Of a DNA stretch of 64,000 nucleotides, positions 35,488-43,952 are shown one piece after another. The stretch's first letter is position 1; the number at the start of each line of letters is the position of its first letter. The stretch comes from JBFLYC01 sp040756735 (GTDB lineage Bacteria > Bacillota > DSM-16504 > Desulfitibacterales > Desulfitibacteraceae), in the NCBI GenBank assembly GCA_040756735.1, contig JBFLYC010000016.1, forward strand, positions 5,627 to 69,626. Reading direction: 5' to 3'. Made by a program: the position numbers and the translations under genes. The notes under the pieces were generated by a model. The model made no database searches, was not told the origin of the DNA, and was given only the letters and a program-made list of their open reading frames with translations.

Positions 35488-36714
35488 TCATTCTATAGGT
35501 TTAGGAACAGCAATATCCTCAATGGTCTCAATGATTAATCTTACCACAATACTCTGATCATTATCCATCAAAACATCAATTTGCTCATCAACTATTTTAG
35601 CATTTTCAGGGATTGGAAGGCTTTCCATAATCCGCCGCTTTGCCATTATTATTGCTTCCTCCTTCAAATAGTGCCTTTCTACAACACTGACTTCATAAAA
35701 AGTAGCCTTGATTAGTTCCATTGGCAGTTTAACATAAGGTAATTTAGGGAGGGGCACTACCTTATACTCACCTTGAAAATTTTCAAAGGATGTTCCTAAA
35801 GTAGGCCCTTTCAGAACCATATTTTTAGAAGGAATTTTCAAATAATATGCCGTTGACTTATTTCCTGTCCTAACGAAAGTTTTTTCGTGCAAGTCATACT
35901 GGCATACCTCCGTATACCATACCCTTGCTCGAATAATCCCCCTTGCCTTGACAAATTTTGTTTCCCTAACTGGTATTTGTGATAAGCCCTGCTGGTTTTC
36001 TGCTTCAATTGGTATTATTAAACCAGATACTAGAATTTGCCCCTCTTCTACTGTATCTCCAACCTTTACAATGGGCTGGCCTGCCAATACCAGTATTTCT
36101 TGGATTATCCCATCCTTACCGGCCACTAAATGTCTAGGGTCCCTGTCCTGATACTCTTCACTAGGTATTTTTCTTTCAACCACTTCGATGATTGCCTTCG
36201 TTCCTTCAAAATGCAGTCCCACCCATGCTATTTCAGGTAAAGCAAAGGTTATTTCTCTTTCTACATCAGGTACCGGTATGTTATTTTTCAGAATCCCAGG
36301 CTTTAACCCTGCCCTCCTGGCAGTATCCATAATTTCTTTCTTTTCTAAGTGTACAAGCTTTTCATGGCTGTAAACATCTACAAACCAAATGAAGCTTGAT
36401 AATATGTACAAAGATATAATAAATACACCTGCGCCTAAGATCAGTAGTTTTCTTTTTTTTGTTTTAGCCCAATAAAAGGGTATACCTCTTTTACCAACTA
36501 TAGTTACCCTACATCCTGCCATTTTGGCAATATGCCTCATTCCCCAAAAATCATTTAAGGGGATTTTAAACTGTATTTTAGATGAAGTAAGGCTTTCTAA
36601 GTCCCACAAGTTCACTCCACGGTTTATGCTAAAGTTGATAAATCTTTCAACGGGTCCTTCCACCAAAAGCACTACATATCCATTAAAATATGAAAATAAC
36701 CTTTTCAATTGCAT
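35488..36714 (-). CDS. yqfD: Sporulation protein YqfD
   Basis: A 408-aa protein with one membrane helix (about 88-108), an N-terminal cytoplasmic part and a large extracytoplasmic domain containing the FALPEIAWVGLHFEGTKAIIEV stretch and VKVGDTVEEGQILVSG. The family is required in the mother cell during engulfment in Bacillus. It follows yqfC by 17 bases, the conserved pair, supporting that this organism sporulates. Confidence 0.93.
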   Translation of the reverse strand: MQLKRLFSYFNGYVVLLVEGPVERFINFSINRGVNLWDLESLTSSKIQFKIPLNDFWGMRHIAKMAGCRVTIVGKRGIPFYWAKTKKRKLLILGAGVFIISLYILSSFIWFVDVYSHEKLVHLEKKEIMDTARRAGLKPGILKNNIPVPDVEREITFALPEIAWVGLHFEGTKAIIEVVERKIPSEEYQDRDPRHLVAGKDGIIQEILVLAGQPIVKVGDTVEEGQILVSGLIIPIEAENQQGLSQIPVRETKFVKARGIIRARVWYTEVCQYDLHEKTFVRTGNKSTAYYLKIPSKNMVLKGPTLGTSFENFQGEYKVVPLPKLPYVKLPMELIKATFYEVSVVERHYLKEEAIIMAKRRIMESLPIPENAKIVDEQIDVLMDNDQSIVVRLIIETIEDIAVPKPIE

Positions 36715-36731
36715 TCAATCCACCTCATAAC

Positions 36732-37028
36732 CTATTTTTCTAATAATACCCGTTGAACCGTCCCACTGATATTGATTTCTTCTGGAGCAATGGATTTTAT
36801 TACCATATCTTTTCCGCAAATAATGACTTCCCCTTCACCAACGCTTATCCTCATTTTTTCAGAGGTATATTGAATTATTCCCTTGTGATTTTCTATTGTA
36901 ACCTGTCGGCTTCCGACAATGGTAATCTTTGCAACATCCATTAATACCTCTTTCGGCAAGTCTAAAATGTCCGCCATTGATTCCCCAACTTTTTTGGATG
37001 TATCCTTTACAATTTCATTTTTACTCAA
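36732..37028 (-). CDS. yqfC: Sporulation protein YqfC
   Basis: A 98-aa protein of the YabP/YqfC family, recognised by ILDLPKEVLMDVAKITIVGSRQ and the central IENHKGIIQYTSEKMRI. It is associated with mother-cell gene expression in Bacillus and encoded before yqfD. It begins a new transcription unit after the terminator at 37079-37118. Confidence 0.92.
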   Translation of the reverse strand: MSKNEIVKDTSKKVGESMADILDLPKEVLMDVAKITIVGSRQVTIENHKGIIQYTSEKMRISVGEGEVIICGKDMVIKSIAPEEINISGTVQRVLLEK

Positions 37029-37078
37029 TCCACACCCCTCCCTATATTAATCTATGCAGTTAAAGGTAGTGTAATTAG

Positions 37079-37118
37079 TAAAAAAAGAAAAGTGCAGGTA
37101 TACAATTCCCGCACTTTT
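37079..37118 (-). terminator. Intrinsic terminator upstream of yqfC
   Basis: Minus-strand AAAGTGCGGG, a 10-base loop and CCTGCACTTT (one mismatch) run into TCTTTTTTT. It lies 22 bases past the stop of the small gene after floA and closes the nfeD-floA unit. Confidence 0.9.
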
Positions 37119-37139
37119 AATCTCTTTGTTATTTAGTTA

Positions 37140-37613
37140 TTATCTTATAGGTCTTTTGGCTCTAGGCGGTTGTAAGATTTCCGACATAATAACTGCAGAT
37201 GCCATACTAGCGCTGTCAAAACTAAGGGTTAGCCTTGGGGAAACATTGTATTCATTGATACTGTCGCTGTCGGCAATATTTACACTTATATCCTCAACTG
37301 CATCTTCTATACCGTAAACATCTTTTGCTTTCTTAACCTTTTCTTTGCGCCTTTGCAGTTTATGCAAATCTATATAAGGGTTTTCTTGGGCAGGTACATT
37401 CCAAGTGTCTTCATATTTGGGCTTATACTCTTGAACCGTTACATCCTTAGCATCCCAAGGTTCAAAATCCCAGGGAACTTCTTGTTTAGGCTTTTCATAT
37501 TTTTGAACAAGTACCTGCCTTCTTCTTTGAGCCTCAGCTTGCTTTTTTTGGCTTTCTTGAAAAGCCCTGTACATCATAAACAAGACAAATATGATTATCC
37601 ATAAAAAATCCAA
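37140..37613 (-). CDS. Small membrane-anchored protein of unknown function
   Basis: A 157-aa protein with one N-terminal helix (residues 3-16, MDFLWIIIFVLFMMYRAF), a charged Q/K/R-rich juxtamembrane stretch, a low-complexity acidic middle (PWDFEPWDAKDVTVQEYKPKYEDTW region) and a C-terminus ending SEILQPPRAKRPIR. The SEIL.PPRA.RP tail looks like a conserved end motif of small clostridial proteins, seen here by eye only. It lies 14 bases after floA and probably belongs to that membrane-microdomain operon. No function is assigned. Confidence 0.75.
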   Translation of the reverse strand: MDFLWIIIFVLFMMYRAFQESQKKQAEAQRRRQVLVQKYEKPKQEVPWDFEPWDAKDVTVQEYKPKYEDTWNVPAQENPYIDLHKLQRRKEKVKKAKDVYGIEDAVEDISVNIADSDSINEYNVSPRLTLSFDSASMASAVIMSEILQPPRAKRPIR

Positions 37614-37627
37614 AAGGAGCTCACCTC

Positions 37628-38656
37628 CTAGGACTTGGGCTTAATATCATTATCTTTAGGCTTCTCAGAACCTGCTCCTCTGGAAATAGCATCTCTCATA
37701 TCAGTATCCGCAATGATATTCTTCATATTAAAATAATCCATCACTCCAAGTTTGCCTTCCCGCAAAGCTTGAGCCATGGCCTTGGGCACCTCTGCTTCTG
37801 CTTCCACAACCTTTGCCCTCATCTCCTGGACAGATGCCTTCATTTCCTGTTCCTTAGCTACAGCCATCGCCCTTCTTTCCTCTGCTTTAGCCTGGGCAAT
37901 CTTCTTGTCAGCTTCTGCCTGGTCAGTCTGCAAGGTAGCGCCAATGTTTCTGCCCACATCCACATCAGCTATATCAATGGATAGTATCTCAAAGGCCGTA
38001 CCGGCATCTAAGCCCTTTTCAAGTACGGTACGTGAAATAAGATCCGGATTTTCTAAAACCGCTTTGTGTGAAGTAGCAGAACCTACAGTGGTAACAATAC
38101 CCTCTCCAACCCTGGCTATAATGGTTTCTTCGCCGGCTCCACCTACCAGTCTTTCAATGTTGGCTCTAACAGTTACCCTGGCCTTAACCTTCACCTCAAT
38201 ACCATCCTTAGCTACAGCTGCTATGGAAGGAGTTTCAATAACTTTTGGGTTAACGCTCATCTGTACAGCTTCAAGAACGTTCCTGCCGGCCAAATCTATG
38301 GCAGCGGCTCTTTCAAAGGGTAAGTTAATGTTAGCTCTTTCTGCAGCGATCAACGCGTCAATAACTCTGTCTACATTTCCACCTGCTAAATAATGTGCTT
38401 CGAGCTTGTTTACCCCAGGCTGTATTCCTGCTTTTTCAGCCTTAATCAAGGGGCCAACTATTCTTCCCGGGGGAACCCTTCTTAAGCGCATACCAACAAG
38501 GGTCATGATGCCAACCTTTACACCTGCAGCCAAAGCTGAAATCCATAGACCTACCGGAATGAAGGTAAACAGAAAGGCTACAAAAATAAAAACCAGTACA
38601 ACTAATATTAAACTACTTGCCACAAATAAATCAAATATCCCAAAAAAATCAAACAT
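37628..38656 (-). CDS. floA: Flotillin-like protein FloA (YqfA)
   Basis: A 342-aa lipid-raft scaffold. It has N-terminal hydrophobic helices (about 10-58), the LRRVPPGRIVGPLIKAEKAGI segment, a PHB-like domain, and a C-terminal Ala/Glu-rich coiled coil (QAEADKKIAQAKAEERRAMA). It organises membrane microdomains in Gram-positives. It is preceded by the NfeD partner gene, a standard pairing. Confidence 0.95.
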   Translation of the reverse strand: MFDFFGIFDLFVASSLILVVLVFIFVAFLFTFIPVGLWISALAAGVKVGIMTLVGMRLRRVPPGRIVGPLIKAEKAGIQPGVNKLEAHYLAGGNVDRVIDALIAAERANINLPFERAAAIDLAGRNVLEAVQMSVNPKVIETPSIAAVAKDGIEVKVKARVTVRANIERLVGGAGEETIIARVGEGIVTTVGSATSHKAVLENPDLISRTVLEKGLDAGTAFEILSIDIADVDVGRNIGATLQTDQAEADKKIAQAKAEERRAMAVAKEQEMKASVQEMRAKVVEAEAEVPKAMAQALREGKLGVMDYFNMKNIIADTDMRDAISRGAGSEKPKDNDIKPKS

Positions 38657-38706
38657 TTAATGAAACACCTCCTAAGTTTTATTTATTCCCTTTCGAAATC
38701 AAATAA

Positions 38707-40032
38707 TCACTGTTCTTGCTTTTTAAGTTCAACTACTACCCTTGTTCCCTCAACCTTTATAACTTTCACGTTAGAACCTGAGGGGATAAAACTGCCATTA
38801 GTTACCACGTCCACCCTATTATCGCCAATTTGCACTGCCCCGGCAGGCCTTAGAGGAGTTATGGCTGTTCCCTCTAAACCAACTAGTTTTCTTAACTCTG
38901 TTTGGGGAGCATTATACCCTTCTTCTCTAAGCTGCCTGTCTCCTAGCACCAATCTTTTCCATACCCTGCGCGTTGGCAAAAATTTTATGCTGACTGCTAG
39001 CAATACAACAGTTCCGATTATGGCTATTACCAGTGATGTAACGCCTTGCCCCACAGAAGGCGAAGCAATAATAACACTGGCAGTTAAGGCTGCAATTCCT
39101 CCCAAGCCCGCTAAACCAAAGCCAGGTATAAAAATAGCTTCCACTGCTAAAAGCACAACCCCAAGAATAAACAGCAAGACTGCTTCAAAACCCGTTAAAC
39201 CTACAAATATATGACCTGCAAAGTATAGACTTAAAGCTGCCAATCCAATGGTCCCGGGTATACCAAAACCCACAGTGAAAATTTCCAGAACAAGTCCGGC
39301 TATTCCTAATGTCAGTAGTATTGTACTGACGTAAGGATGCGTGATCCAGCTGGCAAAAAATTCCCCGAAGGCAGGCGCTTTTTCTATTATCGGATTGTCT
39401 GCAAGGCCATATTCTTCCAATACAGATTGGCGATCTGGGAGAATATTATCAATCATTCCTAATTCAAGAGCCTTTTTAGGAGTTAATGTGAGCAGTTCTC
39501 CCCTGGCAACAAGACCGGGAATTTCCACATCAGCATCTGCCATTGCCCTAGCTACAAGCTCATCTCTGCCTGTTTCTTCTGCAGCAGCCTCAAGTTGGCC
39601 CACCCAGTAAGACAAAGTCTTAGGGTCTGCTCTTTGGCCGCCAATCTGAGGTTCAGCTGCTCCCATGGTACTTCCTGGAGCCATAACCAGGGTTTCTGAT
39701 ACAATGGCAATGAGAACCCCTGCAGAAATAGCGCCCTCCTGTACAAAAGCTATAGTTGGAACAGGAGACCTGTGGATGGTATCTCTAATGTTTTTTGCAG
39801 ACCAAACAAAACCACCAGGCGTATCTATTTCTAAGATAACTGCAGCAGCATTATTTTCTTCTGCCTCGGCATAACTCTTGTTTATGAAAACAGACATTCC
39901 CCCATCAACGGTGCCTTTGACAGGCAAAACATAAACCGGAGATGCCGGCTGCTGTGACTGTACGGGTAACACAAGCCACAGGATAGACAAGAGTAAAACA
40001 GTTATCACCCTACCCCATTGACCTTTTTTCAT
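38707..40032 (-). CDS. NfeD family membrane protease (ClpP-class + OB fold)
   Basis: About 441 aa. It has a signal-like N-terminal helix, a ClpP/SppA-type serine protease domain (VYVLPVKGTVDGGM, IDTPGGFVWSAKNI, EGAISAGVLIAI with the probable nucleophile Ser in AISAG), four or five membrane helices (about 225-365) and a C-terminal NfeD OB-fold domain (GLEGTAITPLRPAGAVQIGDNRVDV). It works with flotillins. The ATG at 40032 follows GGAGGG; the longer frame has no ribosome site. Confidence 0.92.
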   Translation of the reverse strand: MKKGQWGRVITVLLLSILWLVLPVQSQQPASPVYVLPVKGTVDGGMSVFINKSYAEAEENNAAAVILEIDTPGGFVWSAKNIRDTIHRSPVPTIAFVQEGAISAGVLIAIVSETLVMAPGSTMGAAEPQIGGQRADPKTLSYWVGQLEAAAEETGRDELVARAMADADVEIPGLVARGELLTLTPKKALELGMIDNILPDRQSVLEEYGLADNPIIEKAPAFGEFFASWITHPYVSTILLTLGIAGLVLEIFTVGFGIPGTIGLAALSLYFAGHIFVGLTGFEAVLLFILGVVLLAVEAIFIPGFGLAGLGGIAALTASVIIASPSVGQGVTSLVIAIIGTVVLLAVSIKFLPTRRVWKRLVLGDRQLREEGYNAPQTELRKLVGLEGTAITPLRPAGAVQIGDNRVDVVTNGSFIPSGSNVKVIKVEGTRVVVELKKQEQ

Positions 40033-40107
40033 TAAATAAATCCCTCCGGCTATAGTTTTAGCATTTTCCATATTTTTTACACAAGCAACAATATTAACCA
40101 TGGTAAT

Positions 40108-40150
40108 AAACTGTAAAAATAGCCCGGCAATAGCAATCACCAGGCTATTT
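40108..40150 (-). terminator. Intrinsic terminator between rpsU and nfeD
   Basis: Minus-strand AAATAGCC.GG / CC.GGCTATTT stem (one mismatch, 12-base loop) running into TTTTTAC. It lies about 160 bases after the rpsU stop. The spacer 40033-40310 holds no gene; the yqeY gene that follows rpsU in Bacillus is absent. Confidence 0.75.
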
Positions 40151-40310
40151 CAGTTTATTTAGATGTTCAATCTGCTTTAAAACTTATGAGATGATTAGTT
40201 TTTAATTAACCAAAATCCCTAACCCGCTTACTTTGCGACTACTCTTAAACCCATACGTGTCAAAATCGCTAAGCTGTCGAGGAGGGGTGCAAACTCTTAA
40301 GTCTGAAATA

Positions 40311-40487
40311 CTACCTAAATTTTCTTTTTCTAGCGGCTTCGGACTTTTTCTTACGCTTTACACTTGGTTTTTCATAATGTTCCCTTTTTCTTACCTCTGA
40401 CAAAACACCTGCTTTTTGACAAGACCTTTTGAAACGACGTAGTGCGCTATCAAGAGTTTCATTTTTGCCAACCTTTACTTCACTCAA
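40311..40487 (-). CDS. rpsU: 30S ribosomal protein bS21
   Basis: A 58-aa basic protein (SEVKVGKNETLDSALRRF, Lys/Arg-rich tail) of the small subunit, of standard length. The start is inferred to be a TTG preceded by GGAGGGAGGG; an upstream GTG would add seven residues not found in bS21. It follows the HIT gene in the conserved mtaB-hit-rpsU order. Confidence 0.95.
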   Translation of the reverse strand: MSEVKVGKNETLDSALRRFKRSCQKAGVLSEVRKREHYEKPSVKRKKKSEAARKRKFR

Positions 40488-40590
40488 TCTCCATATCCCT
40501 CCCTCCACAACTAACCATTCAACACTGCCTACAATAATTACAAAGCAGATACAAAGAAATTATACTATACTGTTTTTGGCAACGTCAACC

Positions 40591-40932
40591 CTAGGTGCAA
40601 ATAGGAAGTTTTTTACCGGCGAGCAGATGGTAATGCAAATGGAAGACCACTTGCCCGCCATCCTCCTTGCAGTTGTTGACAAGCCTAAATCCTTTTTCTG
40701 CAATACCTTTATCCTTTGCTATTTTAACTGCTGCCAGGTGTATTTTACCAATTAAATCTACATTTTCTTCAGTAATGGCAGTCATGTCAGAAATATGCTG
40801 TTTGGGTATTAATAAGATATGTACAGGCGCCCCAGGATTAATATCATTAAATGCCAGAACATGGTCATCTTCATATACAACAGCAGCAGGAACTTCTTTA
40901 TTGACTATTTTGCAAAAAATACAATCAGCCAT
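40591..40932 (-). CDS. HIT family nucleotide hydrolase (HinT-like)
   Basis: A 113-aa protein starting MADCIFCKIVNKEVPAAVVYE, with CxxC near the N-terminus and the catalytic histidine triad as HLHYHLL near the end (family HxHxHxx). Probably a purine nucleoside phosphoramidase. The ATG at 40932 follows AAGGAGGTGAT. It overlaps the mtaB stop by eight bases. Confidence 0.93.
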   Translation of the reverse strand: MADCIFCKIVNKEVPAAVVYEDDHVLAFNDINPGAPVHILLIPKQHISDMTAITEENVDLIGKIHLAAVKIAKDKGIAEKGFRLVNNCKEDGGQVVFHLHYHLLAGKKLPICT

Positions 40933-42241
40933 TTCTATCACCTCCTTCTAACTCTCCCATGATAAACTTTTCTCTACTTAACTTTTCCAAGTGTACGGGT
41001 ACAAGTGTACCGCTTAAATCTCCAGCAGTTAGTGGAAATCTTACCTTTAAATAATTATCAGTATGCCCTTCCCATAAACCATCTGATGCAATTTCTATCA
41101 ATACCTGCCCGGTGGTTCCTAAAAACCTTGAGGCATACTCCTGCCAGAGTTCCTGGGTCATAGCCATCAGGTAATTACTTCTGTCTGCTTTAATCTTTTC
41201 AGGGACCTGACCGGTATACCCTGCAGCAGGCGTTCCCCTCCTAGGAGAATATTTAAACACATGGAGGTCAGCAAAGGCTATATTTTTTATGAAATTTGCA
41301 GTATTGCCAAAGTGCTCGTCTGTTTCTCCAGGAAAACCTGTTATCACATCAGTGGTAATTGCAGCATTCGGTCTTTTAGCTCTAATGCTGTCAATGAGCT
41401 GCTGATACTCCAATGTTGTATAGCGCCTCCCCATCCTCTGTAGAATATGGTCATCACCACTTTGCAGTGGAATATGATAGTGAGAACATATAATGGGATT
41501 TTCGGTAATTAACTCTAACAACTCAGGTGAAATATCATCCGGATCAAGGGAACTTATTCTCAGTCTTTTTAAATTAGGAACTTCAACCAGCTTTTCAATT
41601 AGTGTAAACAAGGTCTCCTGGTACCCTAAATCTTTTCCGTAAGTACCTATATGTACCCCAGTTAAAACAATTTCTTTATATCCTGCCTCAATGAGTTTAT
41701 TAACTTCATCAATTGTATTGCTAAAACCCCTACTTTTCACAGGCCCTCTGGCATAGGGCACTATACAATATGTACAAAACCTGTCACAACCTTCTTGTAT
41801 CTTAAGAAATGCCCGGGCTCTGCTAGGTTGAACAACAGGCAGTTCTTCAAAACTCCTGTTGTCTTTAATCTCTGAAACAAGCTTAAGCGGCTTGCCTTTA
41901 TCGTATCCTTCAATAAGCTCAACAATCCTCTTCCTATCCTTGGTACCTATTACAATATCCACCCCCTCTATTTGCTCCACTTCTTGGGGTGATACCTGGG
42001 CATAACAACCTGTGACTGCAACAATAGCTTGAGGATTTTTCCTGACAGCCTTACGTATAAATTGCCTGGACTTCCTATCGCCTAAGTGCGTAACAGTACA
42101 AGTATGAATAAGATATACATCTGCTTCATCCTCAAAATCCACAATCTTATAATTTTTTTCTCTAAATAATTCTTTAAATGCTTCTACTTCATACTGGTTT
42201 ACCTTACATCCAAGGACATGGAAAGCCACCCTTTTTTTCAA
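40925..42241 (-). CDS. mtaB: tRNA t6A37 methylthiotransferase MtaB
   Basis: A 438-aa radical-SAM enzyme that makes ms2t6A37. The N-terminal cluster ligands are C12, C48 and C79. The radical-SAM triad is C152, C156, C159 in GCDRFCTYCIVPYARG. A TRAM domain closes the C-terminus. The MtaB subgroup is supported by the HVLGCKVNQYE start and by synteny with rsmE (Bacillus yqeV). Six bases after rsmE. Confidence 0.94.
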   Translation of the reverse strand: MKKRVAFHVLGCKVNQYEVEAFKELFREKNYKIVDFEDEADVYLIHTCTVTHLGDRKSRQFIRKAVRKNPQAIVAVTGCYAQVSPQEVEQIEGVDIVIGTKDRKRIVELIEGYDKGKPLKLVSEIKDNRSFEELPVVQPSRARAFLKIQEGCDRFCTYCIVPYARGPVKSRGFSNTIDEVNKLIEAGYKEIVLTGVHIGTYGKDLGYQETLFTLIEKLVEVPNLKRLRISSLDPDDISPELLELITENPIICSHYHIPLQSGDDHILQRMGRRYTTLEYQQLIDSIRAKRPNAAITTDVITGFPGETDEHFGNTANFIKNIAFADLHVFKYSPRRGTPAAGYTGQVPEKIKADRSNYLMAMTQELWQEYASRFLGTTGQVLIEIASDGLWEGHTDNYLKVRFPLTAGDLSGTLVPVHLEKLSREKFIMGELEGGDRNG

Positions 42242-42246
42242 ATAAT

Positions 42247-42999
42247 CTACCCTCCTAAATCCCCTAGTTCATACATTATCATGCTTAGAACTGCCATGCT
42301 TGCTGTTTCTGTACGTAAAATCCTTGGACCTAGAGAAACTGTTATAACCCCTGCAGCCTTTGCTACGGCAACTTCTTCACTGTCCCAACCCCCTTCAGGG
42401 CCAATAAAAACACCAATAGAAGTTGTTTTCGACTCCCGGGCCTCTGCTAAAACCTGTTTCAATCCTCTTTGATCTTCGCCTTCGAATGGCATTAACAAAA
42501 AGCGAGAAACAGGTTTTTTCACTGCCTTATTGAAGAACATAGGTTCGCCAATGGCGGGAACCCTTGAACGGCCTGCTTGTTTGCATGCTTCCAAAGAAAT
42601 TTTATCCCATCTATGAACTCTGTTCTCTGTCTTTCGATCATTCATCCTCACAATGGTTCTTTTAGTTACTATCGGTATAATTTGTGATACGCCTAATTCT
42701 ACAGCTTTTTGGATGATAAACTCAAGCTTGTCTCTTTTAGGCAGCGCTTGATAAAGGATTACCTCTATGGGCGGTTCATTATTAGGCAGTGTTTCAAGGA
42801 TGTGTGCCTGTACACTATCCCTGGCAATGTTTTCTATCCTGGCAAGACTTCTAGAACCCTTACCGTCAAATAATGCTATGATGCTCCCCTCTTTTAGCCT
42901 TAATACATATATCAAATGGTGCGCCTCGTCACCCTTAATAACTAGACTACCTTCATTGATTTCATCTGATGAGACTATAAACTGATGCAAGAAAATCAC
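42247..42999 (-). CDS. rsmE: 16S rRNA (uracil1498-N3)-methyltransferase RsmE
   Basis: A 250-aa SPOUT methyltransferase. The N-terminal PUA-like part contains DEAHHLIYVLRLKEG. The knotted C-terminal SAM site is FIGPEGGWDSEEV followed by LGPRILRTETASMAVL. It overlaps prmA by four bases, showing translational coupling. Confidence 0.95.
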   Translation of the reverse strand: MIFLHQFIVSSDEINEGSLVIKGDEAHHLIYVLRLKEGSIIALFDGKGSRSLARIENIARDSVQAHILETLPNNEPPIEVILYQALPKRDKLEFIIQKAVELGVSQIIPIVTKRTIVRMNDRKTENRVHRWDKISLEACKQAGRSRVPAIGEPMFFNKAVKKPVSRFLLMPFEGEDQRGLKQVLAEARESKTTSIGVFIGPEGGWDSEEVAVAKAAGVITVSLGPRILRTETASMAVLSMIMYELGDLGG

Positions 43000-43928
43000 C
43001 CTTTTGAAACAACAATGCCCCTCCAGAGACCATTGTCTAAAATCTCAACCAGGGTAGAACCTGCTCTAAGCAGGCTCTCTGAAACTTCAGACAGCCTATC
43101 CTCAATAATCCCTGATGCAATGAGTATTCCCCCTGAACTCAGCTTGTTTATGGCATCCTCTGCCATCTCTATAATTACATCAGCTACAATGTTGGCTACA
43201 ATCACATCAAAGGGACCTTCTATTGTGTGCAGCAAATTATTTTGCAGTACTTTTACTTTCCCTTCGACCATGTTCCTTTGAACATTGAGTGTGGCCATAC
43301 GTACAGCCAAGGTATCAAGATCAACTGCTAGTACACCATTAGCGCCTAATTTGGCAGCAGCAATAGCCAGAATGCCGGAACCAGTTCCTACGTCAGCAAC
43401 CTCTAGTCCAGGTTTAAGATATTTTTCCAGCGCTTTAATGCACATTATAGTTGTAGGGTGAGTACCTGTACCAAAGGCCATTCCCGGATCAAGCCGAATA
43501 ACCATTGTGCCATCCTGCTCTTTATATTCTTCCCAACTTGGACTTACAACAATCCTGTTACTGATTCTAAAAGGTTTATAATAATCCTTCCAGGAGTTGG
43601 CCCAATCCTGCTCCTTAACACGAAGCAATTGTACCTGCGCAAAATAATCCTCAAAAAAAGAGCTCAAAGCTGCTAACGCTCCGTTAAACTGTTCGAGAAG
43701 TAAGGGTAATTGTTCATTCACTGGCAGATAGCCCTTAACGACCACATGTTCAGTTTCTAAAATCTTCTGCGGAAATTCGTAAGCATCCCATACATCATCT
43801 GCTATGTGACGGTTGATTAGATTAGGGTCCTCTATTACAACCCCTGCAGCGCCTATCTCATAAAAAAGATTTACAACCGCCTCTTCCATTATTTCTGTTG
43901 TTGTAACAGCAATTTCCTGCCAGTGCAT
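42996..43928 (-). CDS. prmA: Ribosomal protein L11 methyltransferase
   Basis: A 310-aa enzyme that methylates ribosomal protein L11. The SAM-binding VADVGTGSGILAIAAAKLGA is near 178-197 and the catalytic VIVANIVADVI near 240. The N-terminal substrate-recognition domain includes DYYKPFRISNR. It follows dnaJ by 24 bases in the stress operon, the conserved dnaJ-prmA order. Confidence 0.95.
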   Translation of the reverse strand: MHWQEIAVTTTEIMEEAVVNLFYEIGAAGVVIEDPNLINRHIADDVWDAYEFPQKILETEHVVVKGYLPVNEQLPLLLEQFNGALAALSSFFEDYFAQVQLLRVKEQDWANSWKDYYKPFRISNRIVVSPSWEEYKEQDGTMVIRLDPGMAFGTGTHPTTIMCIKALEKYLKPGLEVADVGTGSGILAIAAAKLGANGVLAVDLDTLAVRMATLNVQRNMVEGKVKVLQNNLLHTIEGPFDVIVANIVADVIIEMAEDAINKLSSGGILIASGIIEDRLSEVSESLLRAGSTLVEILDNGLWRGIVVSKG

Positions 43929-43952
43929 TACCCCACCCCTTTATCCAATTGC

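Noticed and set aside
37776..38393. 205-codon plus-strand frame inside floA
   Set aside because: Antisense shadow of the Ala/Glu-rich floA coding sequence, with Ser/Thr/Ala-biased translation and no ribosome site.
38660..39214. 184-codon plus-strand frame antisense to nfeD
   Set aside because: Shadow frame; the minus-strand NfeD motifs are unmistakable.
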